From assembly GCA_036873755.1 (NCBI GenBank), contig JAVTVY010018675.1, positions 1 through 64,000 of the forward strand: a stretch of DNA of 64,000 nucleotides. The letters run 5' to 3'. The DNA is from Hanleya hanleyi (lineage: Eukaryota; Mollusca; Polyplacophora; Lepidopleurida; Hanleyidae). Positions 46,270 to 57,500 of this stretch are shown piece after piece (the stretch's first letter is position 1; every line of letters starts with the position of its first letter). Both the position numbers and the translations under genes were made by a program. Below the pieces are notes generated by a model. That model saw only the letters and a list, made by a program, of their open reading frames with translations, did not search any database and was not told where the DNA came from.

Positions 46270-48359
46270 AGTTAAACAAGAGCCCAAGGGGCTTCAATAT
46301 ACGCCCGTATATCTGAAATTACATTGGTTCAAATTTCAAGGTTGTTTAATAGCCTTGATTCCAATTGATGTAGCAATCCAGAGAAAGGTCTACAATTTTT
46401 TGCTTATGAGAATGTAACATATATCACATCTTATATTGAATGATAAACTAAAATGAGCTTAACTCTTGATAACTAGTTGACCTTGAAGCAAGAGCTGAGA
46501 GCTCACATATCCCACACTGATATCGACAATAGTCAAACACAAGAAAATAATAGTTTTCCTGCAAATGGATTCCTTTCAGACGAGAGAATTTTTCATGAAG
46601 GAAGAAGAAAGTGATGAAGTAAACCTTTGTTCTTGAGTTAATAAACAGGTGTGAAGTTCATAAAGGATTCCTCTACCCGTTAAATTAGTAAATGTATGGT
46701 TTTTATTTCACAACAGTTTAACTAAATGAAGCGTTTCAAACATGGAAGACAACTTCACAGGGCAATACCATATAAATGCAGGGGAAAGAACTTCGGATAT
46801 TCCAACAATATTCCCACACATTTAGTCAGCTATGCTGGATTCAGTTTTGGGGGACTGCAACCTAGACCTTTGACAAATTGATGTCATATGTATGGCTCCA
46901 CTTTGCCATGCGAGTAAGGTATACTCAAAGTTTGGTACCAATCCATACCTTAAAACTAGAGCTATCGCATGGACAACATGAATTGCAGGCAAGCACCTAA
47001 AAGGTGCGTGGACCCCTCAGCCTGTTTTTTTTTTTTTAGTCAATTAAGATCAGGGCTGCATCTAGAGCCAACTTAGTTTCGGAAAACATATGGGCGCCCA
47101 AAACTCAAATGAAACAAAAAACGAAAGTGTTGTTGTTGTTCAATTTGAAAGGATTTCTGAAGGAAATACTAGAAAAAGCCTCTGGGATCCTCAATATCGA
47201 TCCGATTGCATAGCTGGGTATTGAATTTCATGTTAATAAACCTCTGTTTTGTGAGTGATCACCGGCTATTTGCGCCGAAATTCACTTTCAAAAATTGGAC
47301 CCTCAATAATGAATTACGAGAAGGAACTGAGAGTTTGGGATCGGAACCTGAAAAAAATCCCTGGACACCATATAAAAGAGACATAGGTTTCATGCGAGTG
47401 GTGTGCTGGGATTACAGCATGCAAGAAAGTGTAGCTTTATCAGTGGCAATTTATGCATTGCACAAGTCTGATTACAAGTAAACACACTGATTGACACAGG
47501 CCCACCCTTATCATTTTGGGGGGGGGGGGGCATAAACTTCAGGTATACAAACTGGTTCAAAATTGCCCAGTCAGGCTAAAAATGGGCTCTCCTAATCACT
47601 CGTTTTAAATAATTTCCAAGGTACAGTAACATGTTTGGTGACAAAAATTGATAAAAATGTTGTACCAGTTAAATGTGTGGACACAAATATGGTTCATGCA
47701 AAAGTTTTAGGATAAAACATATGATGTAGAATAGAATGATTTAATAGCAAAATTAAAGAAAAATGTTGTCCTTCATTCAATGAGAATCTTTCTTGTATCA
47801 GGGAACCTTCAAAATTCACAATGAAACATGCAACCAAGGGTTCCCGATGGGCATAGATAATAGTGCAAAAGCTAAGCCATCAATAAATAATAAAAAAATA
47901 AAAAATCATGAAATAATTATAACCATCTGAAAAGCTAATCATTTCATCAGTCAACATTCAGGAAGCTCTCACCGAAGTTTTGTCAGGCCCGACTTGATAG
48001 ATCTACAGATATTCAGCGGACAAGAACATGTTGATGGGCATAGATAGCAGTGCAAAAGCTGAGCCATCAATAAATAATAAAAAAAAATAATTAAAAATCA
48101 TGAAATCATCATAGCCACCTGAAAATCTAATCATTTAATCAGTCAACATTCAGGAAGCTCTCACCAAAGTTTGGTCGGGCCCGACTTCATACATCTGCAG
48201 ATATTCAGCGGACAAGAACATGTTGACGGACGGACGGACGTACGTACATGGCAACGACAAGACCCCACAGCCCTATGGGCTGAGGGGTAACAAATGTTAA
48301 TGGATGAATGGACAGAACGCAACATCGCATTACACGACCTCGTCTTCAACAGGCATAAG
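46270..48359 (-). mobile_element. Satellite-carrying mobile element R4, possibly nested in R5
   Basis: The inner element, about 46985-48292, has GGTGCGTGGACCCCTCAGCC at the left and the inverse word GGGCTGAGGGGTAAC at the right. It has two direct units of about 180 bp (47846-48016 and 48034-48222, each with AGTGCAAAAGCT and GACTTNATA-ATCT) and GGACGGACGGACGTACG before the right end. AATATACGCCCGTATAT near 46297 mirrors GGGCGGGCGTATAA at 49350, so R5 may have begun there before R4 inserted. That nesting is tentative. Confidence 0.5.
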
Positions 48360-49362
48360 AAAATGTGACTTTTAATGATAATGATTTCTTGATTTTGGGG
48401 TCACAGTGACCTTGATCTTTGACCTTGACCTCAATTTTGGTACACAACACATCGTCTTCTCTCAATCTATCAATGCACACAAAAAAATCATGAGTTTTAA
48501 TAATTTCCTGATTTTGGGGTCACAGTGACCTTGATCTTGACCTTGGCCTAATTTTGTACATGACAAACCGTCTCCCATCAATTTCTCAATGGACACAAAA
48601 AAATCATGATTTTTAACTATTTCACGATTTTGGGGTCACAGTGACCTTGACCTTTGACCTACATTTTGGTATGTGACACATTGTGTCCCTCTAATGTATC
48701 TACTGACGCCAAAAAAAAACGTTATTTCTAAAAAATTCCTAATTTTGGGGTCAGTGACCTTTGACCTTGACCTAATTTTTGGTATGCATCACTTCATTTC
48801 CGCCTATTAAATCCACTCACAAAAAATTAAAATTTTTTAATGATTTCCTGATTTTTCGATCACACTGACCTTTGACCTCTGACCTTGACCTACATTTAAT
48901 ATGCAACACATCGTCCCTCCCCTAGGGCATCCACTCACCAAAAATTAGAACTGTAGATAGAAAACTCAACGATCAATGATTTCCTGATTTTTGGCAACAG
49001 TGACCTTTGACCTCTGACCTCGACCTCAATTTTGGTGCGCGACACATCGTCTCCACCTGGCGTATCCACTCACAAAAAATTGCAACTGTGGATAGAAAAC
49101 GTTCATAGATATAGACCGGACACGAACACTTCAGTGATTTCCTGTTTTTTAGGCCTGTGACCTTTGACCTGTGACCTCGACCTTCATTTTGGTATGCGAC
49201 ACATCGTCTCCCCGTAGGGTATCCACTCACCAAAAATTGGAACTGTAAATAGAAAACTGTTCCAGATATAGACCGGACACGGGGGACGGACAGACGGGCG
49301 GACGGACAGACGGACGGAAACCGCCATCACATAATACGTCCGCCTTTTGGGCGGGCGTATAA
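48360..49362 (-). mobile_element. Satellite-carrying element R5 with nuclear-receptor-type motifs
   Basis: Seven units of about 115-150 bp each contain a version of GATTTCCTGATTTTGGGGTC, AGTGACCTTGACCT and ACACATCGTCTCC. GGTCACAGTGACC occurs at 48399-48411, 48518-48530 and 48634-48646. TGACCTTTGACCT occurs at about 48648, 48755, 48866, 49001 and 49158. The right end has GGACGGACAGACGG runs and a hairpin (CCGCC, TTTTGG, GGCGG). No protein. Confidence 0.75.
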
Positions 49363-49439
49363 AAAGCTGGGAAAGAGACAGAATGAACGAAGCGCGGTGA
49401 ACCTATCTTGATGCACCTGCCAGAACTGTTAACGCAGCT

Positions 49440-49740
49440 CTATTATTAAAGAATTAACTTGAATTTTGTGCAAGTCCAGAAATTTCCTCAGTTTTCTCCC
49501 TTTATTGTGCTGTTCCGGTCGATCATTTAACGATTGGTTTCAGTCTCTTGTGTTTTTAAGTCTGCAAGAGCGGTTGATCACTCTCCTGGATTTTGTTTTG
49601 CTCGAGTCATTCACTCTCTCCAATATCATGAAGATCACTCTCCAGTGTATTGGCAGTTTTGAGGAGAGTGATTAAAAGCTCTCCTGGTGAAAAATTTAGG
49701 AGCGTGATAGAGAATGAGAGTGACTCCCCGTGAAACCGTT
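49440..49740. repeat. Inverted ATCACTCTCC word cluster
   Basis: ATCACTCTCC occurs near 49578 and 49635 and its inverse GGAGAGTGAT near 49662, with TTCACTCTCTCC and GAGAATGAGAGTGACTCC nearby. It forms several alternative short hairpins. No gene recognised. Confidence 0.4.
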
Positions 49741-51519
49741 AGAATGCTGTTCTGGGTCAGCATCAGCGATACTGTGATAATATAAAGACAAAAGTTCTCA
49801 CCAAGTAACTAAGAGTTTAATGAAGTGTCATAAAATAGATCATACAAAAATAATACTAGTCTGCACATAAAAGTTTGTCGTTCAGTGCCCGCTTTGTGGG
49901 GTATCGCAGACCTGAAAATAAGGCACAGGACACTCATATATCACCCCCATCAGAGGATATGGCACATGCCATGACCTTTCCACTCATGATATCTGTACAC
50001 AAATACGGGCTATCTCATTCTGATTTGCAGGGGGTTTTATTAGAAATGTCAGGTGCTTACTTTCAGGCTTCGTATAGCTTGTTAAAGTGTGCTATTCTAA
50101 ACAAAGCATATAAGCAAATGCATTGAGACATGCATATATCAGTATACAAGTGAGAGGTCATTTCCAAATATCAACCATGATATTATAGTGAGTGATTGAG
50201 TAGGATTTAATGTCATTTTTAACAATTTTTCAGTCATGTCATGACGTCAATGGTGCCTACACGTCTCAGGGAGACTTTCGCCCAAAGTCCTATTTTCCTG
50301 GACACTGATCAGTCCAGACAGTACAGCACCCGGTCACCCATCTGAGTTTGGACCAGACTCCATGTTGCCTAAGTTCGGTGATATGATGAGAACCGGTGTG
50401 CCCAATGCTATATGCCATGATATTTTATCAACCATGATATTATATCACCCAGGAACCACTATGTTATGATATTGATATTCTCAGAATAAAGGCATCGTTC
50501 AGCAGAAATGAGCACATCTTCATACACCAGACCACCCTTGGTTCATTAGCGAACCCATCTTCAAAACATCAGAATATAGCACGAAAATTCACCTAGGTCT
50601 ATCCTTGTTCCTGCACATCAAGCCTCAAACTTGGTCAAGGGAGATAACTTTGTTGAATTTGTTTTTGCAAAAATACAGCGCTGACCTGCATGGTTCAGGA
50701 TGCACACGTGAATCAGAAACCAAAGACATATTGTTGGCTTTATCGAAGGTGTGATAGTAGTACATTGATATTATGTTACGCATACAGTATATGTATTCGC
50801 GGACCAGACCTCCACATTCGTTTATCCACGATCAGCAAAATCCTAAATCGCACAACCTTCCGTCTAATAATTTATCCTCGTTATTCATATCTACCATACC
50901 TATAGTAGGAATCTATAGCTCTTTCTTGGAAGAGCTAACAAAATATACTTTATACAGTCTCTATATAAAAGTCGGATCAATTGCATTAATGCACAACAAA
51001 AAATGAATCAATAATTAAAGAATATGCACTGTCATAAAATCAATATATATTAGGTAAGTGCACAAATTTGAACTGATCCAAGTTTTCTCAACTAATCCTT
51101 TTTTTTAGTTCCTGCAGCATTAATTGATATAAACCACTCCTATTTTAGCTCACATCCGGTAAAATTGAAATTGACTCAAAAAATGCATGAACAAAGTACA
51201 TGTTAAAATAACATTATCTACACAAAATCTTTGCGCATACATGTCGGATTCTCACAAATATCAAACAATCAGAAAACGTCAATTTGCAATGATCAGGAGG
51301 ACGAATGCAAACAAATGTCGAATTTGTACTGGTGTAAGAAATTTTCTTCAATTTCCTTTCGCAATTCTCAATTTGACTGTCACAAATTTACCAATATTGA
51401 ATAACACAGCAGAGACAAGGGACAGAAATGAGCCGATACAAGAAGCTTTGTCCATTGTTGTTGTTGCAATCCGGTGAACAGGTAATCACAGGAGTTGTAT
51501 TGTTCAGGTGAGATCGTCA
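49741..51519 (-). other. BCAP31 3' untranslated region and flank
   Basis: This lies downstream of the BCAP31 stop on the - strand. Candidate AATAAA signals read on the - strand at 50036-50041 and 49501-49506; neither can be chosen without transcripts. Apart from the SINE at 50188-50426, no gene is recognised. Confidence 0.4.
50188..50426 (-). mobile_element. 5S rRNA-derived SINE with 18 bp target duplication
   Basis: On the - strand the head reads like a decayed 5S rRNA gene: ACCGGTTCTC, GAACTTAGGCAACATGGAGT, CTGGTCCAAACTCAGATGGG and TGACCGGGTGCTGT, in the order and spacing of the 5S internal promoter and 3' half. The tail is the common CATTAAATCCTACTCAATCA form. It is flanked by ATCAACCATGATATTATA at 50170-50187 and 50427-50444, a perfect 18 bp target duplication. 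It lies within the likely BCAP31 3' UTR or flank. Confidence 0.8.
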
Positions 51520-51576
51520 CTAATTGTCTTTTTTCGTCTCCTCTCCCATGTCTCCTCCCGCAATAGACAGTTTCTT
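51520..51576 (-). CDS. BCAP31: BCAP31 last coding exon (KKXX ER-retrieval tail)
   Basis: After a TTTATATTTCCAG acceptor the exon encodes KKLSIAGGDMGEETKKDN and TAG. The terminal KKDN is a dilysine (KKXX) ER-retrieval signal, equivalent to KKEE of vertebrate BAP31. Phase 0 with the preceding exon. The vertebrate AAVD-G caspase site expected here is not present. Confidence 0.88.
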   Translation of the reverse strand, partial: KKLSIAGGDMGEETKKDN

Positions 51577-54500
51577 CTGGAAATATAAAAAAATAATTTC
51601 AATTTAACTCAATTCACATTTTTCACCCGTGTTCTAAAGAAATAAGTCAGTACAGAGTGAAATCGACCTAGAGGCCCTCAAAAGGTTCTGAAGACCGAGA
51701 CCAGCTCAATGCTTCTGTTAGGTATTGTGTTCACAAGCAAATAAGAATTATTCACGTTTCGACCACTGCTAATGCAAATCTGGATGAAGAGGTCCTCATG
51801 AAGCAGTGTTTTTTCAGGAATCAAGTTTAGCTCAATTTGCTCCTTAGATAATTCATCCTCGCAAGCCAGTGTAGCAGTTCTGGATATAAATAGCTCGAGA
51901 GGTTTCCACTTAACCAAACCAATCAGTAAGTGCGCTAAAGCAGCTCATCAGGCCAATCCTCAGCGAGGTTTGAGTTTTGACTGGTTTGAATTTCATCGCC
52001 AGCCAGACTACCTTTCAAGTTAGGCTGAAATCGACATCGGGTGTCGAAGCGAAAATCACAGGTTTCCGATACCGACACGCTAATTCAAAACAACCGCGAG
52101 GATGAAATGTACGAGATTGTGTAATAAACGCAATGACTCGAGAACTCATAAAAATCACCAAAAAGGTCCAGGTAAACCCTCTGCGAGGATTTATGGATTG
52201 CCTGGACTCGTGCAGATGTAGATATTGTGTTCAAAAGCAACTACGACAGAATATTAACACATTTACCTCAGACCCATACGCATGCAGGATTTCTGGCAGG
52301 TGCGAGTTTAGGAAATGTGAAACCTAAGTTCTAGCAATGCATGCTGAATAAGTGCATCATTCTAGCGGGGTCCGGGGCATCTCTCCACCCCCCCACCCCC
52401 ACCCCAAAGTAAAATTTGGAAAAATAGACTTCACTTGGAGCATTGTAGAGCGTCATGGGGATCAATTACTGCTATGATATGGCTGCCATTGGTTTGCTTT
52501 TTTAGTTTTCAAAAATGCGGAAAACATGTTTTTTTTTACAACATATGGGTTTATATGAATTACAACGCAGCAAGGAAGCAATCAGAGATTGCTCAATTGT
52601 ATGCCCCCCTTCCGCTTTAATCCGACACTGCTCCACCATTGTTCTGTTTTGTATTGGTCTGTGGAGGCCTAATTTGGCTAATTATAAAAATTCTGTTTCA
52701 GTCACTTTTTTCGGCATGCCTCGCATAATACATGTACATATTCCACCCGGGACTTACGCCAAATTCAAAAATGTGACCTGGTTATGAGACCTACATTCCT
52801 TGGGAGTATATTGTGGTGAAATTATGAAGTGATCGTGAACTTTGAATTTTGCATCCAATTCACTCTTTTTGGGGCAATTTCATACTTCAGGACCTATGTG
52901 ATCTACTTTGGAATGTGCTTTGGACAAATAAATATATCCCATTCATTTAGGTTTGATGAACAAAAGGCCATAACTCTTGAAAATATAACCGAAAGCAGAG
53001 AAACTTCACGCTGCACAACTATGGGGTACTGACCACATATCATGCAAATTCCATAATTGTCCATACAATATTAACCGAGATCTAGCCCGGACAAGTCCCA
53101 ATTCACAAAGATTTCAAGAACAAAAGGGCCATAATTCTTGAAATATACGCGAAACGCGGAGAAACTTCACACTGCACAACTACAGGGCACTCACCACATA
53201 TCCTGCAAATTCCATACTTGTCCATACAATATTAACCGAGATCCAGCCTGGACAAGTCCCAATTCACAAAGACTTGATGAACAAAGGGCCATAACTCTTG
53301 AAAATATATGCGAAACGCAAAGAAACTTCACGCTGCACAACTACAGGGCACTGACCACATACCCTGCAAATTTCATAATTGTCCATACAATATTAACCAA
53401 GATCCAGCCCGGACAAGTCCCAATTCACGGAGATTTCAGGAACAAAGGGCCAGAACTTTTGAAAATATAGGCGGAACAGGGAGAAACTTTACGCTGCACA
53501 ACTGTGGGGCACTGACCACAGGTCATGCAAATTTCATACTTGTTCATACAATATTAACCAAGATCCAGCCCGGACAAGTCCCACTCACAGAGATTTCAGA
53601 AAAAGGGCCATAACTCTTGAAAATGATACCGGAACTCGGAAAAAACTCTACGCTGCACAACTATGAGCCACTGGCCACATTCCATGCAAGTTTCAATCCT
53701 GTCCATCAATTATTAACCGAGATATCGCGCGGACAAGAAATTCGGACGGACGGACGGACAAAGCGATCGCTATATGCCCCCCCCCCTCTAGTTAGAGGGG
53801 GGGCATAACAACAGTCATTCATTCAGGAGAAATACACAATACCAGCAATGGATTATTTCACTATTCATCGTTATTATGTATCAGAACCATATTCAGCATG
53901 CTGCGAGTCTCCAGAAGTCTCTGGCTGTGAAGAACTCAATAACAGAGCGAGTGGTGCGTAAATCTAATATTGACGTTACGGAAGTCGGACAATTGCCAAT
54001 TTTCTCACCCCATATGATGAAATATTTATGGTATTCGTCAAGAAACAGTTGATTTTCTTTTTATTACATACTTCTGTTGTACTACTTTATTCTGGATGTT
54101 TGGAAATATTAAAATAATTGAGATTTTGTGGTGCTTTTTGACTGAAGGTACACTGAGATATTGAATAGCTTCACCCTGACGTCACTCACAGACTACTTGG
54201 CGGTCAACAAATTCTACGTGCTGCATCTGCAATCAAATTTCTTTCAGTCGGGTATCTTGCACTGTGATAGCACTTTAGTATCGATGGCATTCAGCAGATC
54301 TAACGAATTTTGTTAGCTCTGTCCTCCAAATAACTGATTTTCATGCCGACCCGTCATTTCCGCGCTAGTTCGTGTTGCACTCTGCCCTACTCTGGTCAGT
54401 CAGTGTCGCTATGTGAGAGTGTAGTTGCACGCGTACATGACCAGCGGTCCTATTGTCATCATTCCGAGTATTTATTCATTTTATGCCGATTTGTGTTTTA

Positions 54501-57500
54501 CTTCCTGTCATAATTTGATCATCATAAGACACACATAATATACAAATCCTTCCCAAATATTTGACTTGTTTTTCTTTGTCACATAAACCTGGTGGAGTTT
54601 CAGTTAAGTGAGTGAGTGAGTGAATAGGGTTTAACGTCGCTTTCAACATTTTTTCAGCTATATCACGACGGGGAAGGGAAGGGAAGGGAGGGGAGGGGGA
54701 GGGGCAGGGGTACCTACTTGTAACAGAGCAGATCTAATGCTGCCATTTTATAGTGCTGTCCCACTGAAATATTATGCCGTAGGCAGACATGACACCCCAC
54801 TCAAGTCACATTATACTGACACCGAGCGAACCAGTCCTTGTTCTATCCTCTTAATGCTGAGCGTAAGCGAGGGAGCAACAAGTTCCATTTTTCAAGTCTT
54901 AGGTATGACCCGGCCTGGGATCGAACCCAGTACCTACCGCTTACGAGGCCGACACTCTAACCATTAGACCACCGCATTGCGGTCTGAGTTTCAGTTAATT
55001 GCCCTATCACTGTGACCATGGTGATGTATTTGTTCGCTAATATCGATATCTTCACTGCTTGTGACGTCATTCGTCATATGTCACAGTGAATATATATATG
55101 ATATCACTGCAGTGAAAATATCGCTTTTATTCACTTGATAATTCTCACTATCTCATCACCATGTACATGTATATAATAAATATATATGTATATTCTCCAA
55201 AAATAAAATGTTGAAAAGGAGATGATACGATAAGGCGGAATTTTGGCCTATACGTGGTGCAGTTGAAATTGAAAAAATAAAATGTCCTAAAAAGAATTGT
55301 TTTTTAATGTAACGGCAAGAAAAAATATATGTACACAATATGTGGAAGCTTTATTAAGTCAATTGCGTTATGAATATAGTTGAGACATGAAATCCGTAGC
55401 ATGTGCTATTTCGTGAAAAAAGCGTCTCGATCAAGTCATTTAAACACACATTTGGACAAAAAAGATTTTCCAGCTGTGGCGAAATGCCACCGCACATTAC
55501 CCGTTAAACGGCGTTTTGGTCCAAGGGGACCTTCGTGTCTAAATGTGTGTTTAAATGACTCGATTTAGACCCTTTTTTCAAGAAATAGCACATGCTGTGG
55601 ATTTCAATTTCATGTTATAACTATAAATCATTATGTAATTGAGCTGTGAGCTGGAACGTTCACATATTGTGTACATATATTTTTTCTTTCCGTTACATTA
55701 AGCACAATTATTTTTAGGACATTTTTTTCATTATTTATTTCAACCACACCACGTATCGACCAAAATGCCGCCTAATCGTACCATCTCCTTTCAGACTGAT
55801 CTTAAGTCATTCAGAGTGATTCTCTATATATTATGCTAAGCTATATTTCACTGAACTGAAAATGCCATATAATTCACACAGAACTGTCGCTGTTTTCACA
55901 GAATAAGGTTTCTGCCAGTGAGAATTCCCATTAATTTAGCTTCTTTCTTATGCTATACGGTATGCCTCCATATATACATGTAATTTTATTGGTTGTGCAT
56001 GAAGATGTGGTTTACCTGGAGTTTCTCGTGTTCAACCAGCATTCGATCATACTCGGCGTTAGTGGACTTGGCCTGTCTCTGCATGGCCTCAAGGTCACAC
56101 TTAGTATGCTCCAGGTCTGTATAAATATACAATCATCCACAATATGACAAATGGGTTAATATGAACCGGATTAGCACTGATCACCATTGTAGACAAATTG
56201 ATAGAGTAATCTCCCTAATAATTCAATCACAGGAAGTGAAATTTCCCACCATAAAATCTGGGGGTGATCAAATTTATTAGAACAGGAAGTTGTCAAATTG
56301 GTTCAAAATCATGCATAATGCTTTATTTCTTCGAGTGAGTGAGTGAATATGATTTAGCGTCGCTTTCAACTATATATCAGTCCTATCACAACGTTAGGTC
56401 CTATTCCTTTCAACACCCGGGAACCACACGGGTGCGGTTTATTTCTTCGATCTTTCAATGATTTTATAGGGTGATCAAATTTATCAGAACCACCGATTGA
56501 ATTGTCCCCAAAATTTGGGGGGATTACATTTTGATAGGGAAAGTTGGTTGTTTGGAGTTTAACGTCGCACCTAACCTTATCGGTCACACGACGACGATGA
56601 CCCAAACAAACATATACCCTAGCAAAACCCTAACCCTGACAAAAACCTAACCAAAACTACAAAAAAAAATTGAATTTTGAAAATTAGGCTCTACAGACAC
56701 TGGTTATCACAATGGATCATCAGAGAGCCTAATTTATTTGGCACTTTAATTTACCTCCTGTGCCAGAAAAACATGGTATGGTACAAACCATGCTGCCCTA
56801 AGCTGGAGGGCTGATAGGGAAAGTGAATGATTAGAGAGATTACTGTTTAGACAATTCAAGGTCAGTAGACACCGAGCGGACTCCGTCAGAAGAAAATGAG
56901 TCGAACAGTAATACTCTGGACTTCCTTGACAGAATGTTTTTTCAGACAATTTTGCGACATCGTAAGATTAAAGAAAATCCAATTGACACTGCATGGTCAT
57001 ATGACAATATCTGTTGGGGCTGTCAATTCCATATAATATGATAATGAGCTAACACATGAATGAATTGGTTGAAGAAAATATATATCGCTTGCAATTCAGA
57101 CAGAAGTTGCAGGACACCTTCACGATTGTTCCAGATTTCGCACGATGGAGTCAAGAGGAAACAAGACAGAGTCTTGGGGAAAAGTTTGCAGCACACCTTA
57201 CCAATTGCTTGCAATCTGGTCCGACTTTTTATTACGTGTGACAGAATCGTGAAGTTGTGCATCAGCCTTACTAGTATTCAATTCTTAATCCAAATTGTCG
57301 GGACACATGAAAAATCATAAGGGTACATGTACTCGCAACTGTGCAGTGAAGGGTGCATAAATGGTGACATTGCTTAGAATTGGGTGAGTGAGTGAATATA
57401 ATTTAGCATCGCTTTCAACTATATTTCAGTCATATTACGACGTTGGGTCCTATTCCTTACATCATCCAAACGCATGGCACGATCATACGTAAACTTCTAC

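Larger units (their letters stand above)
56205..56843 (+). mobile_element. MITE family A split by two SINEs
   Basis: The left end is GTAATCTCCCTAATAATTCA and the right end GAATGATTAGAGAGATTACT. Between them the family A body is interrupted at 56335-56437 and at 56545-56811 by SINE sequence, each flanked by 13 bp target duplications. Without the inserts the element is about 240 bp. Confidence 0.85.

Noticed and set aside
53138..53613. Two overlapping frames of about 100 codons
   Set aside because: They repeat the same peptide with the R6 monomer and have no domain.
54900..54980. tRNA-like sequence with good A and B boxes
   Set aside because: It is the head of a SINE with tail and target duplications, not a free tRNA gene.
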